Assembly (NCBI RefSeq): GCF_026420845.1
Contig: NZ_JAOWCB010000009.1
Span: 124,001-188,000 of the forward strand
Length of the DNA stretch: 64,000 nucleotides
Direction of reading: 5' to 3'
Origin: Streptomyces sp. PR69
Lineage (GTDB): Bacteria > Actinomycetota > Actinomycetes > Streptomycetales > Streptomycetaceae
Below, piece after piece: positions 1-8,760 of this stretch. Below the pieces are notes generated by a model. It saw nothing but the letters and a program-made list of their open reading frames with translations. It did not search any database and was not told where the DNA came from. Made by a program: the position numbers and the translations under genes. Positions within the stretch are counted from its first letter, which is position 1. Each line of letters starts with the position of its first letter.

Positions 1-785
1 CGGTCGTGGCCGGTGTTGGCCGGGAGGTCGCCGCTGAGCAGGGCCCGTTGGGTGCTCCGCAGCCCCGGGCCCGGCTCGATGCCGGTGTTGTCCACCACCG
101 TGCGCCGGGCCCGCGCATAGGCGTCCAGGGCCTCCGCGAGGCGTCCGGTCGCGGCGAGGGCCAGCATCAGCTGTTCGTGGAAGCCCTCGCGCAGCGGGTG
201 GCGTGCGCACAGCTCCTCAAGCTCGCCGACCACCTCATGCGCCCTGCCCCGGCAGATGTCCGCACCGATCCGGTCGCGGACCAGCGCCAGCCGCTCCTCC
301 TCCAGCCGCACCGCGTAGTGGGCGGGGAGACCGGACTGCCCCAGATCGCCCAGGGGCGTTCCACGCCATAGGGCAAGCGCCTGCCGAAACGATTCTGCGG
401 CCGCCGGGCAGTCCCCCGCGGCCATCAGCTCCCGGCCGTGGACGGCCATGGTCCGGAACCGGTCCAGATCCAGCTCACCCGGTCGTACGCGCAGCAGATA
501 ACCGGCGCCGGAGGTGCGCAGCAGCGGGTGCCGCCGTGCGTCGCGGCCCTCGCGGCTGTGCCCGGGGTCCAGCGTGCGGCGCAGCCCCGAGACGTACATC
601 TGCAGCGTCGCCACCGCCGACCGGGGCGGACGGCCGTCCCACAACTCGTCGATCAGGGCGTCCACCGGGAGCGTCCGGTTGGCATGGAGCAGCAGCAGCG
701 CCAGCAGGGCGCGCCGCTTGCGGGCCGTAGGGGTGCACGGCATGCCCGCCCGCCGGACCTCCAGGGGCCCCAGGAGCAGATACAT
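1..785 (-). CDS. SARP/BTAD-family transcriptional activator, 3' end outside window
   Basis: Only the N-terminal part (about 261 codons) is in the window; the gene runs off the left edge. The protein opens with MYLLLGPLEV, the usual first strand of a SARP OmpR-type winged helix. A DNA-binding domain follows (ALLALLLLHANR, then LIDELWDGRPP and LQMYVSGLRR, roughly residues 15-95). After it comes a bacterial transcriptional activation domain with TPR-like helices (ALALWRGTPLGDL, ALDAYARARR). SARPs bind heptameric direct repeats and activate secondary-metabolite or regulatory genes. The start at 785 was chosen for fit to the family; an in-frame ATG at 875 would add 30 residues rich in Gly, Cys and Glu. 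Whether a STAND or other C-terminal domain follows cannot be seen. Confidence 0.8.
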   Translation of the reverse strand, partial: MYLLLGPLEVRRAGMPCTPTARKRRALLALLLLHANRTLPVDALIDELWDGRPPRSAVATLQMYVSGLRRTLDPGHSREGRDARRHPLLRTSGAGYLLRVRPGELDLDRFRTMAVHGRELMAAGDCPAAAESFRQALALWRGTPLGDLGQSGLPAHYAVRLEEERLALVRDRIGADICRGRAHEVVGELEELCARHPLREGFHEQLMLALAATGRLAEALDAYARARRTVVDNTGIEPGPGLRSTQRALLSGDLPANTGHD

Positions 786-875
786 CGGCTCGTACGGCCG
801 TCCCGCCTCGCCGCCGGAGCCCTGCGCGCAGCCCGGCAGAGCACCGCACTCCTCACGAGAAGTCAAGTCCCCCAT

Positions 876-1172
876 AGGTCTGGTCCGCTTGGCCAACACT
901 GATCTGCCACCCCCGCGATGCCGGCGCCCACGGGCGCGCTTCCCTGTCGGTCGACTGGTCGTCGGGATCTCGTATACGTATGCCATAGATAGGCGATCCG
1001 CCGAGGGGTGTCACCGGCGCGAATCAGCCAACTCACAGGCATCAGATGTCTGTTGGCGCTCAAAAACCCCAGCCAGGCGGTGGCGGAACGGAAGGCTCCA
1101 GCCAGCCGGCGCGGGCGCGCGCACCGGCCGTCGCGGTGGGGCGAAGAGCCCGCCGCCGGCGCGGGCGGCCTG
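876..1172. promoter_or_regulatory. Upstream region of the BTAD gene with overlapping 8-bp palindromes
   Basis: This is a 297-bp non-coding stretch between the TetR gene and the BTAD gene, both leftward. At 969-982 an AT-richer patch contains two overlapping perfect palindromes, CGTATACG (971-978) and ATACGTAT (974-981). It is followed by a low-GC run to about 992. This is a plausible promoter or operator for the BTAD gene, and the neighbouring TetR protein is the obvious candidate ligand. That link is inference; the palindromes are seen directly. No gene is supported here. Confidence 0.35.
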
Positions 1173-1781
1173 TCAGACCCCGCTCCCGTCCGGCTGCACG
1201 GACCGCCAGATCCGGTCGGGCAGGATACGTGCGGCCTGGCCGAGATCGACGTCGAACGTGCCTGCCAGCCAGCGTCGCGCGGTCTCCATGACGGGGCCGA
1301 GGACCAGCACCCCGATCACCGGCTCGGGGAGGGCGGCGACCTCTCCCGCCACGACCCTCGGCCGCAGCCAGTCGGAGACGACGGCGAACCGGGCCGCGTC
1401 GGCGGCGCGGACCTCCTGGGGCTGGGCCGCGGCACGGCCGGAGTACGCGGAGGCATGGATGAACAGCGAGACGTCCGGGTGCTCCTGTGTGAACCGCAGA
1501 TACGCCGCGACCAGGGCGCGGATGCCGGTCCGCGCGGAGCGCGCGCGCAGCAGGGCCTCGCTCATGGCGTCGCACAGCTGGACCATGCACCGCAGATAGA
1601 GGGCGGCGGCCAGGCCGTCGAAGCTGCCGAAGTGGTGGTACAGACTGCCCAGGCTGACCCCGCTCGCCCTGGTGACCGCGTTCACCGTGAAGCCCTGCTG
1701 GCCCGACGCGGCGTACACCTGGAGCGCGGCGGCCAGCAGACGGTCGACGGTGGCCTCGGCGCGCTGCTGCTTCGGTGACAT
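1173..1781 (-). CDS. TetR/AcrR family transcriptional regulator
   Basis: A 202-residue protein, the normal length for TetR. The N-terminal helix-turn-helix is clear: RLLAAALQVYAASGQQGFTV, then AVTRASGVSLGSLYHHFGS (roughly residues 14-58), containing the YHHF signature of the recognition helix. The C-terminal ligand-binding half is helical and diverged (QLCDAMSEALLRARS, FTQEHPDVSLFIHAS, PVIGVLVLGPVMETARRW). It is probably a repressor; the ligand is unknown. It is divergent from the transketolase gene, with 160 bp between them, and upstream of the BTAD gene on the same strand. Either could be its target. Confidence 0.88.
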   Translation of the reverse strand: MSPKQQRAEATVDRLLAAALQVYAASGQQGFTVNAVTRASGVSLGSLYHHFGSFDGLAAALYLRCMVQLCDAMSEALLRARSARTGIRALVAAYLRFTQEHPDVSLFIHASAYSGRAAAQPQEVRAADAARFAVVSDWLRPRVVAGEVAALPEPVIGVLVLGPVMETARRWLAGTFDVDLGQAARILPDRIWRSVQPDGSGV

Positions 1782-1941
1782 GGTCCGGTCCCGTGGAGGT
1801 CATGGCCTGGAGACTGGGAACTCTATGACATCCCGTCGGGCGGCATCCGCGGGCGGCCCCGGTCCGGCGTGCGGGTGCGGGCGAGGGGGAGGCGGCGTGT
1901 ACTGGAACATGCCCGTGCACGCCGAGCAACGGAAAGCGCCC

Positions 1942-4017
1942 ATGACCGACCTGGACACTCTGTCGGTGAACACCATCCGCGGCCTCTGCATGGACGCGAT
2001 CCAACAGGCCGAGTCCGGACATCCGGGCACCCCGATGGGGATCGCGCCCGTCGCGTACACGCTCTGGCAGAGATTCCTCCGCTTCGACCCCCAGGACCCC
2101 ATCTGGCCCAACCGCGACCGCTTCGTGCTCTCCGAAGGCCATGCCTCCGCGCTGCTGTGGTCCCTGCTGCATCTGACCGGCGTACGGGCCGTCGACCCCG
2201 ACTACGAGATCCTCGGGCGCGCCTCGGTGACGCTCGACGACCTCAAGAGCTTCCGCCAGCTCGACTCCCGCTGCCCCGGGCACCCCGAATACCGCTGGAC
2301 CAGCGGGGTCGAGACCACCACGGGCCCGCTCGGCCAGGGCGTCGCCACCTCCGTCGGCATGGCCATGGCCGGCCGCTGGCTCGCCGCCCGGTACAACAAG
2401 GAGGGCTTCGAGCTCTTCGACTACGACGTCTACGCGCTCGCCGGGGACGGCTGCATGATGGAGGGCGTCTCCTCCGAGGCCGCTTCCCTCGCCGGGCACC
2501 ACCGGCTGTCCAACCTCTGCTGGATCTACGACTCCAACCGGGTGACCATCGAAGGCCACACCGACATCACCTTCACCGAGGACGTCGCCGCCCGCTTCCT
2601 CGCCTACGGCTGGAACGTCACCACCGTCGCCGACGCCAACGACCTCGACGCCGCGGCGCGCGCCTTCCACGCCTTCCGCGCGGAGACCGAGCGCCCCACC
2701 CTGATCCTGGTGCACAGCCACATCGGCTACGGCTCCCCCGTGGAGGACTCCCCGAAGGCCCACGGCGCGCCGTTCGGACCGGCGGGCGTACGGGAGACCA
2801 AACGCTTCCTCGGCATGCCGCCCGATGAGACGTTCCACATCCCCGACGGGGTGCGCGACTGGTTCGACCGAGGCATCGGCGCACGCGGCGCGGAGCTGCG
2901 CGACGCCTGGGAGAAGCGGTTCGACGCCTACCGCGCCGCCTGGCCCGGCCTGGCCGGCGAGCTGGACCGCATCCAGCGCCGCGAGCTGCCCGACGGCTGG
3001 GACCGCGGTCTGCCCGGCTTCCCCGCGGACCCCAAGGGGATCGCCAGCCGTGACTCCTCCGGGCAGGTGCTGGACGCCCTGGCCCAGAACGTGCCCTGGC
3101 TGCTCGGCGGCTCGGCCGACCTGTCGCCGTCGACCAAGACCCGCCTCACATTCGGCGGCGCGGGCGACTTCCAGCCCGACGAGCCGTCCGGGCGCAACCT
3201 CCACCTCGGCGTGCGCGAGCACGCCGCGGCGGCCGTCGCCAACGGCATGGCGCTGACCAAGCTCCGCCCATACTGGTCCGGATTCCTGATCTTCTCCGAC
3301 TACGCCAAGGCGGCCATCCGGCTGTCCGCGCTGATGGAGATCCCCGTCATCCACATCTTCACCCACGACTCCATCGGCGTGGGCGAGGACGGACCCACCC
3401 ACCAGCCCGTCGAACAGCTGGCCGGACTGCGCGCCATGCCCGGTCTCCTGGTCTTCCGCCCCTGCGACGCGGGCGAGGTGACCGAGACCTGGCGGACCGT
3501 CATGGCCCTGCGCCGCGAGCCAGCAGCGCTGGTCCTGACCCGCCAGGCCCTGCCGACCCTCGACCGCTCGCGGCTCGCCCCCGCCTCCGGTCTCGCGCGC
3601 GGCGCGTACGTCCTGGCCGACGCATCCGACGGGCAGCCGGACGTCATCCTGCTGGCCACCGGCTCCGAGGTCTTTCTCGCCCTGACGGCCCGCGAGGAGC
3701 TGGCCGCCGACGGCATCGCCGCCAGGGTCGTCAGCATGCCCTGCTGGGAACTGTTCGACCGCCAGCCCAAGGAGTACCGGGACCAGGTGCTGCCGCCCGG
3801 CGTCACCGCGCGGGTGGGCGTCGAGCAGGCGTCCACCTTCGGCTGGGACCGGTATGTGGGCGACGCGGGGGCCGTCATCGGCATGCACACCTACGGCGCG
3901 TCAGCCCCGCTGAAGCAGCTGCTGACCAAATTCGGCTTCACCCCCGAAAGGGTGGCCCAGACCGCACGGGAACTGGTCGCCGCACAGCACGGTGCGCCGG
4001 CGGCAGGCCGCCCATGA
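1942..4017 (+). CDS. tkt: Transketolase
   Basis: Thiamine-diphosphate enzyme of the non-oxidative pentose phosphate pathway, moving C2 ketol units between sugar phosphates. At 691 residues it is full length. Family motifs present: [13 protein letters not shown] near the N terminus, [30 protein letters not shown], the TPP/Mg motif [19 protein letters not shown], and [20 protein letters not shown] in the pyrimidine-binding domain. The ATG at 1942 follows GGAAAG with suitable spacing and gives MTDLDTL, the family-typical start; the frame is open far upstream, so the longer reading is not preferred. It stands alone rather than beside transaldolase or glucose-6-phosphate dehydrogenase, so it is probably a second, accessory copy next to the disaccharide-phosphorylase pair. 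Confidence 0.95.
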   Translation: MTDLDTLSVNTIRGLCMDAIQQAESGHPGTPMGIAPVAYTLWQRFLRFDPQDPIWPNRDRFVLSEGHASALLWSLLHLTGVRAVDPDYEILGRASVTLDDLKSFRQLDSRCPGHPEYRWTSGVETTTGPLGQGVATSVGMAMAGRWLAARYNKEGFELFDYDVYALAGDGCMMEGVSSEAASLAGHHRLSNLCWIYDSNRVTIEGHTDITFTEDVAARFLAYGWNVTTVADANDLDAAARAFHAFRAETERPTLILVHSHIGYGSPVEDSPKAHGAPFGPAGVRETKRFLGMPPDETFHIPDGVRDWFDRGIGARGAELRDAWEKRFDAYRAAWPGLAGELDRIQRRELPDGWDRGLPGFPADPKGIASRDSSGQVLDALAQNVPWLLGGSADLSPSTKTRLTFGGAGDFQPDEPSGRNLHLGVREHAAAAVANGMALTKLRPYWSGFLIFSDYAKAAIRLSALMEIPVIHIFTHDSIGVGEDGPTHQPVEQLAGLRAMPGLLVFRPCDAGEVTETWRTVMALRREPAALVLTRQALPTLDRSRLAPASGLARGAYVLADASDGQPDVILLATGSEVFLALTAREELAADGIAARVVSMPCWELFDRQPKEYRDQVLPPGVTARVGVEQASTFGWDRYVGDAGAVIGMHTYGASAPLKQLLTKFGFTPERVAQTARELVAAQHGAPAAGRP

Positions 4018-4183
4018 GAGCACGGCCGACGCCGCGGCGCGCGGCGGCACGGCCGGACCCGGCGCGGCGACGCGCACCGCGTTGGTCCGGATGGCACGGC
4101 GGCTCATCCGGCAGGGTTGCCCGCGGCGCGGCGGGCGGGGAAGGCCGTGGCGGCGGCTCTCCCTGCCTCCTAGCCTCGGCGGC

Positions 4184-4927
4184 ATGCTGGGGCTTCCGGA
4201 CCATGTGCGCATCTGTCTGTTCGACCTCGACGGCGTCCTCACCCGCACCGCGGCAGTGCATGCGGCCGCCTGGAAAGAGATGTTCGACGCCTATCTGCGT
4301 GAGCGCGCCGACCGGGAGGGCGCCGTGTTCACACCCTTCGACGCCGTCCATGACTACGACGCGTATGTGGACGGCCGCCCCCGCGCCGACGGGGTGCGCA
4401 CCTTCCTCGCCTCGCGCGGCATCGAACTGCCCGAGGGAACGCCCGACGACCCGCCCGGCGCCGAGACGGTGAACGGCCTGGGCAGCCGGAAGAACGCACT
4501 GGTCCTGCGCAAGATCCGGCAGGAGGGCGTGGAGGCGTACGACGGGTCGGTCGCCTATGTGCGGGCCGTGCGGGACGCGGGGCTGCGCCGCGCCGTGGTG
4601 TCGTCCAGCGCCAACTGCCGCGATGTGCTGGCCGCGGCGGGCATCGAGGACCTCTTCGACGAGCGGATCGACGGCATCGTCGCGCGGGAGCGGCGGCTGC
4701 GCGGGAAGCCCGCCCCCGACACCTATCTGGCCGCGGCCCGTGCCCTGGGCGGCGAGCCGCGCGCCGCCGCCGTGTTCGAGGACGCGCTGGCCGGTGTGGC
4801 GGCCGGACGCGCGGGAGGGTTCGGGCTCGTCGTCGGCGTGGACCGGACCGGACAGGCGGACGAGCTGCGGGCGCACGGCGCGGACGTCGTGGTGCGCGAC
4901 CTCGCCGAGCTGATGGACCAGGGCTGA
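4184..4927 (+). CDS. HAD hydrolase, beta-phosphoglucomutase family
   Basis: A 247-residue HAD-superfamily protein. Motif [18 protein letters not shown] carries the nucleophile and general acid of the DxD type. Motif II is VVSSSANC, the lysine motif is [12 protein letters not shown], and motif III is [14 protein letters not shown]. The cap-region segment and family length fit beta-phosphoglucomutase, which converts beta-glucose 1-phosphate to glucose 6-phosphate. It lies 76 bp upstream of a GH65 phosphorylase, whose product is that substrate, so the two form a phosphorolysis module that exists as a single fused protein in some actinobacteria. The start ATG at 4184 was chosen because the coding match begins there; a clear ribosome site is lacking. 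Confidence 0.88.
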   Translation: MLGLPDHVRICLFDLDGVLTRTAAVHAAAWKEMFDAYLRERADREGAVFTPFDAVHDYDAYVDGRPRADGVRTFLASRGIELPEGTPDDPPGAETVNGLGSRKNALVLRKIRQEGVEAYDGSVAYVRAVRDAGLRRAVVSSSANCRDVLAAAGIEDLFDERIDGIVARERRLRGKPAPDTYLAAARALGGEPRAAAVFEDALAGVAAGRAGGFGLVVGVDRTGQADELRAHGADVVVRDLAELMDQG

Positions 4928-5000
4928 TGGACCAGAGCCAAAGGACCAGAGCTGATGGAAGAGCTGACGGAAGAGCTGATGAAGCAGAGCTGACGGAGGC
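4908..5000. repeat. Degenerate GCTGATGGACCAGA tandem repeat between HAD and GH65 genes
   Basis: From the last codons of the HAD gene to the GH65 ribosome site, the sequence is a run of imperfect 12-15 bp units of the form GCTGATGGACCAGAG, GCTGATGGAAGAG, GCTGACGGAAGAG. The first unit contains the HAD stop codon. The array ends in GACGGAGG, which serves as the GH65 Shine-Dalgarno. Replication slippage probably expanded the spacer. Confidence 0.6.
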
Positions 5001-5003
5001 CCG

Positions 5004-7472
5004 GTGATCACTCATCCCAGCTATGCGGTCGAACCGTGGCGGCTGCGCGAGACCGAGCTGAGCCTTGCTGTGCTGGCCCAGAGCGAGTCGGTGTTCGCCC
5101 TGTCCAACGGCCATATCGGATGGCGCGGCAACCTCGACGAGGGCGAGCCGCACGGACTGCCCGGCGCCTATCTCAACGGAGTCCACGAGACGCGCCCGCT
5201 GCCGTACGCCGAGGCGGGGTACGGCTACCCGGAGTCCGGACAGACGATGATCAACGTCACGGACGGAAAGGTCATCCGGCTGCTCGTCAACGACCACCCC
5301 TGCGATCTGCGCTACGGCGAGCTGACGGCGCACGAGCGGGTGCTGGACTTCCGCACCGGAGTGCTGCACCGCACCGCCGAGTGGACCACCCCCGGCGGCC
5401 GGGCCGTGCGCATCAGCTCCAGCCGTCTGGTGTCCTTCACCCAGCGGGCGGTGGCCGCCGTCGTATACGAGGTGACCCCGCTGGACGGCCCGGCCACGGT
5501 GGCCGTGCAGTCCGAGCTGGTCGCCAACGAGCAGCTGCCGGACGCCGGGGGAGACCCGAGGGTGGCGGCGGCGATCGGGCGTCCGCTGCGGCCCGAGGAG
5601 GACTTCGCCCAGGACACCCGGCTGCGGCTGGTGCACCGCACCGAGCGCAGCGGCCAGCGCGTGGGGGCGGCGGCCGACCATCTGATCGAGGGCCCCGAGG
5701 GGACGGCCTGGTCGGCTCAGAGCGAGCCGGACGTCAGCAGACTCACCGTCACCGCGACGCTGCGGCCCGGGCAGCGGCTGCGGCTGGTGAAGTTCGTGGC
5801 CTACGGATGGTCCGCCCAGCGGTCGCTGCCCGCCGTCCACGACCAGGTGGACGGGGCCGTCGCGGCGGCGCGCAGCACGGGCTGGGACGGGCTGGCCGCC
5901 GAACAGCGGGAGTATCTGGACCGCTTCTGGTCCTGCGCGGACGTCGAGGTGGACGGCGACGCCCAGATCCAGCAGGCCGTCCGCTTCGCGCTGTTCCATG
6001 TGCTGCAGGCGGCGGCCCGCGGCGAGGAGCGGGCGATCCCCGCCAAGGGCCTGACCGGCACCGGATACGACGGCCACTCGTTCTGGGACGTCGAGTCCTT
6101 CGTCCTGCCGGTGCTCACCGCCACGGCGCCGCAGACGGTGGCCCCGGTGCTGCGCTGGCGGCACGCCACCCTGCCCGCGGCACGGGAGCGGGCCCGGCAG
6201 CTCGGACTCGCCGGGGCGGCCTTCCCCTGGCGGACCATCACCGGCCCGGAGTGCTCCGCCTACTGGCCGGCGGGCACGGCCGCCTTCCATGTGAACGCCG
6301 ACATCGCCGACGCCGTCATCCGCTATGTGGCCGCTGCCGGAGACACGGAGTTCGAACGGGGTCCCGGGGTCGAGCTGCTTGTCGAGACCGCCCGGCTGTG
6401 GCGCTCGCTCGGCCACCACGACGCCGAAGGCGTGTTCCACATCGACGGCGTCACCGGACCCGACGAGTACAGCGCAGTCACCCGCGACAACCTGTACACC
6501 AATCTGATGGCCCGGCGGAACCTCATCGCCGCCGCGGAGGCGGCCGTCCGCCACCCGGAGCGGGCGGCGGAACTCGGCGTCGACGACGAGGAGAGCGCCG
6601 CCTGGCGGGACGCCGCCGCCCGCATCGCCGTGCCGTACAACGCCGCGCTCGGCGTGCACGAGCAGTCGGAGGGCTTCACCCGGCTCCAGCACTGGGACTT
6701 TGACGCCACGTCGCCCGAGCGCTATCCGCTGCTGCTGCACTTTCCGTACTTTGACCTGTACCGCAAGCAGGTGGTCAAACAGGCCGATCTGGTGCTCGCC
6801 ATGCTGACCTGCCCGGATGCCTTCACGGCCGAGGAGAAGGCCCGCAACTTCGCCTACTACGAGCCGCTGACCGTGCGGGACTCCTCCCTCTCGGCCTGCT
6901 GCCAGGCCGTGCTGGCCGCCGAGACCGGGCATCTGCGGCTGGCCTACGCCTATCTGGGCGAGGCGGCGCTGATGGATCTGGAGAATCTGGAGCACAACAC
7001 CCGCGACGGGCTGCATATGGCCTCCCTCGCGGGCACCTGGATCGCCCTGGTCATGGGGCTCGGCGGCCTGCGCCACCACGACGGCCCGGCCGACGGCGAA
7101 CCCGACGGCGAACCCGACGGCGAGGCGGCCAGCGAGGCCGCCAGCGGATCCCGCGGCGCCGGCGGCGAGGACCCGTCGGCGGCCGGGGCTCGGCTCGGCT
7201 TCGCCCCCCGGCTGCCCGAGCCGCTGTCGCGGCTGGCCTTCACCGTCCTGGTGCGGGGCCGCCGGCTGCGGGTGGACATCCGTCGCTCTGCCGCCCGCTA
7301 CACCCTGGCGGAGGGCGGCCCGCTGCGGCTGCTGCACCACGGCGAGCCGGTCACCGTCACCGCGTCCGAGCCGGTCGAGCTTGCGCTTCCGCCGTCCGCG
7401 GCGGCGGCGGAACCGGAACAGCCGCGGGGCCGTCGCCCGGCCGACCGGCGGCCGTCTGCGGTCGACACCTGA
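5004..7472 (+). CDS. Glycoside hydrolase family 65 disaccharide phosphorylase (trehalose/maltose/kojibiose type)
   Basis: An 822-residue GH65 protein. The N-terminal beta-sandwich begins with QSESVFALSNGHIGWRGNLDEG, the family opening. The (alpha/alpha)6 catalytic barrel contains GHSFWDVESFVLPVL, GLAGAAFPWRTITGPECS and the general-acid motif GVTGPDEYSAVT with its Glu. KQADLVLAML and ARNFAYYEPLTVRDSSLS also match the family. It catalyses phosphorolysis of an alpha-linked glucose disaccharide; which disaccharide cannot be told here. A Gly/Glu/Asp/Ala/Ser-rich insert (about residues 692-735, with DGEPDGEPDGE) interrupts the C-terminal part. The GTG start follows GGAGG. It pairs with the preceding beta-phosphoglucomutase to feed glycolysis, and an LpqY-SugABC-like importer lies about 11 kb downstream. 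Confidence 0.92.
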   Translation: MITHPSYAVEPWRLRETELSLAVLAQSESVFALSNGHIGWRGNLDEGEPHGLPGAYLNGVHETRPLPYAEAGYGYPESGQTMINVTDGKVIRLLVNDHPCDLRYGELTAHERVLDFRTGVLHRTAEWTTPGGRAVRISSSRLVSFTQRAVAAVVYEVTPLDGPATVAVQSELVANEQLPDAGGDPRVAAAIGRPLRPEEDFAQDTRLRLVHRTERSGQRVGAAADHLIEGPEGTAWSAQSEPDVSRLTVTATLRPGQRLRLVKFVAYGWSAQRSLPAVHDQVDGAVAAARSTGWDGLAAEQREYLDRFWSCADVEVDGDAQIQQAVRFALFHVLQAAARGEERAIPAKGLTGTGYDGHSFWDVESFVLPVLTATAPQTVAPVLRWRHATLPAARERARQLGLAGAAFPWRTITGPECSAYWPAGTAAFHVNADIADAVIRYVAAAGDTEFERGPGVELLVETARLWRSLGHHDAEGVFHIDGVTGPDEYSAVTRDNLYTNLMARRNLIAAAEAAVRHPERAAELGVDDEESAAWRDAAARIAVPYNAALGVHEQSEGFTRLQHWDFDATSPERYPLLLHFPYFDLYRKQVVKQADLVLAMLTCPDAFTAEEKARNFAYYEPLTVRDSSLSACCQAVLAAETGHLRLAYAYLGEAALMDLENLEHNTRDGLHMASLAGTWIALVMGLGGLRHHDGPADGEPDGEPDGEAASEAASGSRGAGGEDPSAAGARLGFAPRLPEPLSRLAFTVLVRGRRLRVDIRRSAARYTLAEGGPLRLLHHGEPVTVTASEPVELALPPSAAAAEPEQPRGRRPADRRPSAVDT

Positions 7473-7549
7473 CGGGGGCCGGATCATGCTGGGAGATGGA
7501 GCAGCACCTCAAGGCCGTCACCCGCATCACATCATGGAGGCGCGCGCGT

Positions 7550-7696
7550 ATGGACTGGTGGGTCTGGGTCGTCGTCGTTCTGGCGGCGCTGCTGGTGTGC
7601 ACCGTGGTCGCCGTCTGGGTACAGGCGCGCCGCCGCAGGGGCGGTGTGATCGCCCGGGGCAGGCCCCGGCGCGACGGCGGGCGGCGTGTGCGATGA
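7550..7696 (+). CDS. Small single-pass membrane protein, 48 residues
   Basis: A 48-residue protein consisting of one hydrophobic helix (WWVWVVVVLAALLVCTVVAVWV, residues 3-24) and a very basic tail ([19 protein letters not shown]). The ATG at 7550 follows ATGGAGG (7534-7540), which favours this start over an upstream in-frame ATG at 7496. It overlaps the next gene by four bases (ATGA), so it is translated with the PRC-barrel proteins. The basic tail would face the cytoplasm. Function unknown; tiny proteins of this kind are common beside PRC-barrel genes in streptomycetes. Confidence 0.7.
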   Translation: MDWWVWVVVVLAALLVCTVVAVWVQARRRRGGVIARGRPRRDGGRRVR

Positions 7697-8253
7697 CGGA
7701 GCATCTGCTGGCCCGGGAGGTGGCCGCGAAACCGGTGGTCACTCTGGAGGGTGAGGATATCGGGCAGGTCAAGGACATCGTCTTTGACCCCGAGCGCGGC
7801 GAGGTGCGCTGCTTCACGCTCAGCGGCCGGGGACTGTTCGCGGGCCCGCTGAAACGCGCCCTGCTGTGGGAGAAGGTCCACGCCCTGGGCCCGGACGCCG
7901 TCATGGTCCGCGACGCGTCCGCGCTTGAGGGCGACGACAAGGCGGCCCGGGAGCAGCGCACGGAGCGGGGCGGGGCGAATGTGCTGGGCGCGCGGATGAT
8001 GACGGAGAGCGGCACCGTGCTGGGGACGGTCACCGACGCCGTCCTGGCCGCGGGCACGACCCCGCGTGTCGTCGGATACGAGATCGAGGCGGCGGACCGG
8101 CAGCGGGTGCTGGCGCCCGTGGTCCGGCCGGTCGCGGTCTCCGGGGAACTGGTGATCGTGCCGGACGCGACGGCGGAGTTCAGCGCCGGGGACCTCGCCG
8201 GTCTCGCCGCCGCCGAGGCGGGGCTGCGGGACCGACTGGAACAGGAGAAGTGA
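7693..8253 (+). CDS. PRC-barrel domain protein
   Basis: A 186-residue protein with two PRC-barrel-like halves. The first is LLAREVAAKPVVTLEGEDIGQVKDIVFDPE (split here: LAREVAAKPVVTLEGEDIGQ and VKDIVFDPERG) followed by VRCFTLSGRG; the second is NVLGARMMTESGTVLGTVTDAVL. PRC barrels bind RNA or protein partners, as in RimM and photosynthetic reaction centre H subunit; the partner here is unknown. ATGA overlap with the preceding small membrane protein and TGATG overlap with the following PRC gene show a translationally coupled three-gene unit. Confidence 0.82.
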   Translation: MTEHLLAREVAAKPVVTLEGEDIGQVKDIVFDPERGEVRCFTLSGRGLFAGPLKRALLWEKVHALGPDAVMVRDASALEGDDKAAREQRTERGGANVLGARMMTESGTVLGTVTDAVLAAGTTPRVVGYEIEAADRQRVLAPVVRPVAVSGELVIVPDATAEFSAGDLAGLAAAEAGLRDRLEQEK

Positions 8254-8693
8254 TGCTGTTCAGCCACATCCTCGGCTTCGCCGTGGTCAGCGTCACCACC
8301 GCGGAGACCGTCGGCTCCGTGACCGCGTGCGCCGTCGCCCCGTCCCCCGCGCGGGTGACCGCCCTGCGGCTGAAGACCCGCGGCCACGGCGGCCATGTGC
8401 TGCCCTGGGACGACATCCGGTCGATCGGAGCGGACGCCGTGACCGTCCGCGACCTCGACCTGATCGTCGCCGAGAAGGACATCGCGGCAGGCGACCCGAT
8501 CGACAAGGTCCACGACCCGGTCGGCAAACCCGTGCTGACGGAGGCAGGGGAGCTCAAGGGCGCGGTCGCCGACGTCGACTTCGACGAGAGCGACGGCAGC
8601 ATCCGGCGGCTCATCACGGACGACGAGGAGATCCCCGGCGAACGGCTGCTGGGCGCGGGGTCCTATGCCGTCGTCGTGTCCGCGCCCGGCTGA
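8253..8693 (+). CDS. PRC-barrel domain protein
   Basis: A 146-residue protein, related in fold to the preceding gene product. The N-terminal half has FSHILGFAVVSVTTAETVGSV and VLPWDDIRSIGADAVTV, and the second half has GKPVLTEAGELKGAVADVDFD, the PRC strand pattern. The ATG at 8253 is preferred over the GTG at 8250 because AGGAG (8243-8247) is better spaced to it. The start overlaps the previous stop as TGATG. It is probably a partner or paralogue of the upstream PRC protein; the substrate is unknown. Confidence 0.8.
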   Translation: MLFSHILGFAVVSVTTAETVGSVTACAVAPSPARVTALRLKTRGHGGHVLPWDDIRSIGADAVTVRDLDLIVAEKDIAAGDPIDKVHDPVGKPVLTEAGELKGAVADVDFDESDGSIRRLITDDEEIPGERLLGAGSYAVVVSAPG

Positions 8694-8713
8694 CGCCGCC
8701 CGGCCGGCCGTAT

Positions 8714-8737
8714 GCCTGCCCGGCCGGCCGGGCAGGC
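8714..8737. terminator. Bidirectional terminator hairpin
   Basis: A perfect 24-nt palindrome, arms GCCTGCCCGGCC and GGCCGGGCAGGC, in the 67-bp gap between the rightward PRC genes and the leftward binding-protein gene. No U-tract follows, which is normal for streptomycetes. It is well placed to end transcription from both sides. Confidence 0.65.
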
Positions 8738-8760
8738 GTCGGCGGCGCTCGGGGCGGGCG

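Noticed and set aside
1060..3888. A 942-codon minus-strand open frame opposite the transketolase gene
   Set aside because: Its composition (long Gly/Ala/Arg/Val runs, no domain) is the mirror of a GC-rich coding strand, and tkt motifs are complete on the + strand.
4329..7487. A 1052-codon minus-strand open frame opposite the HAD and GH65 genes
   Set aside because: Antisense shadow caused by third-position G/C; no recognisable domain, while the + strand has full catalytic motifs.
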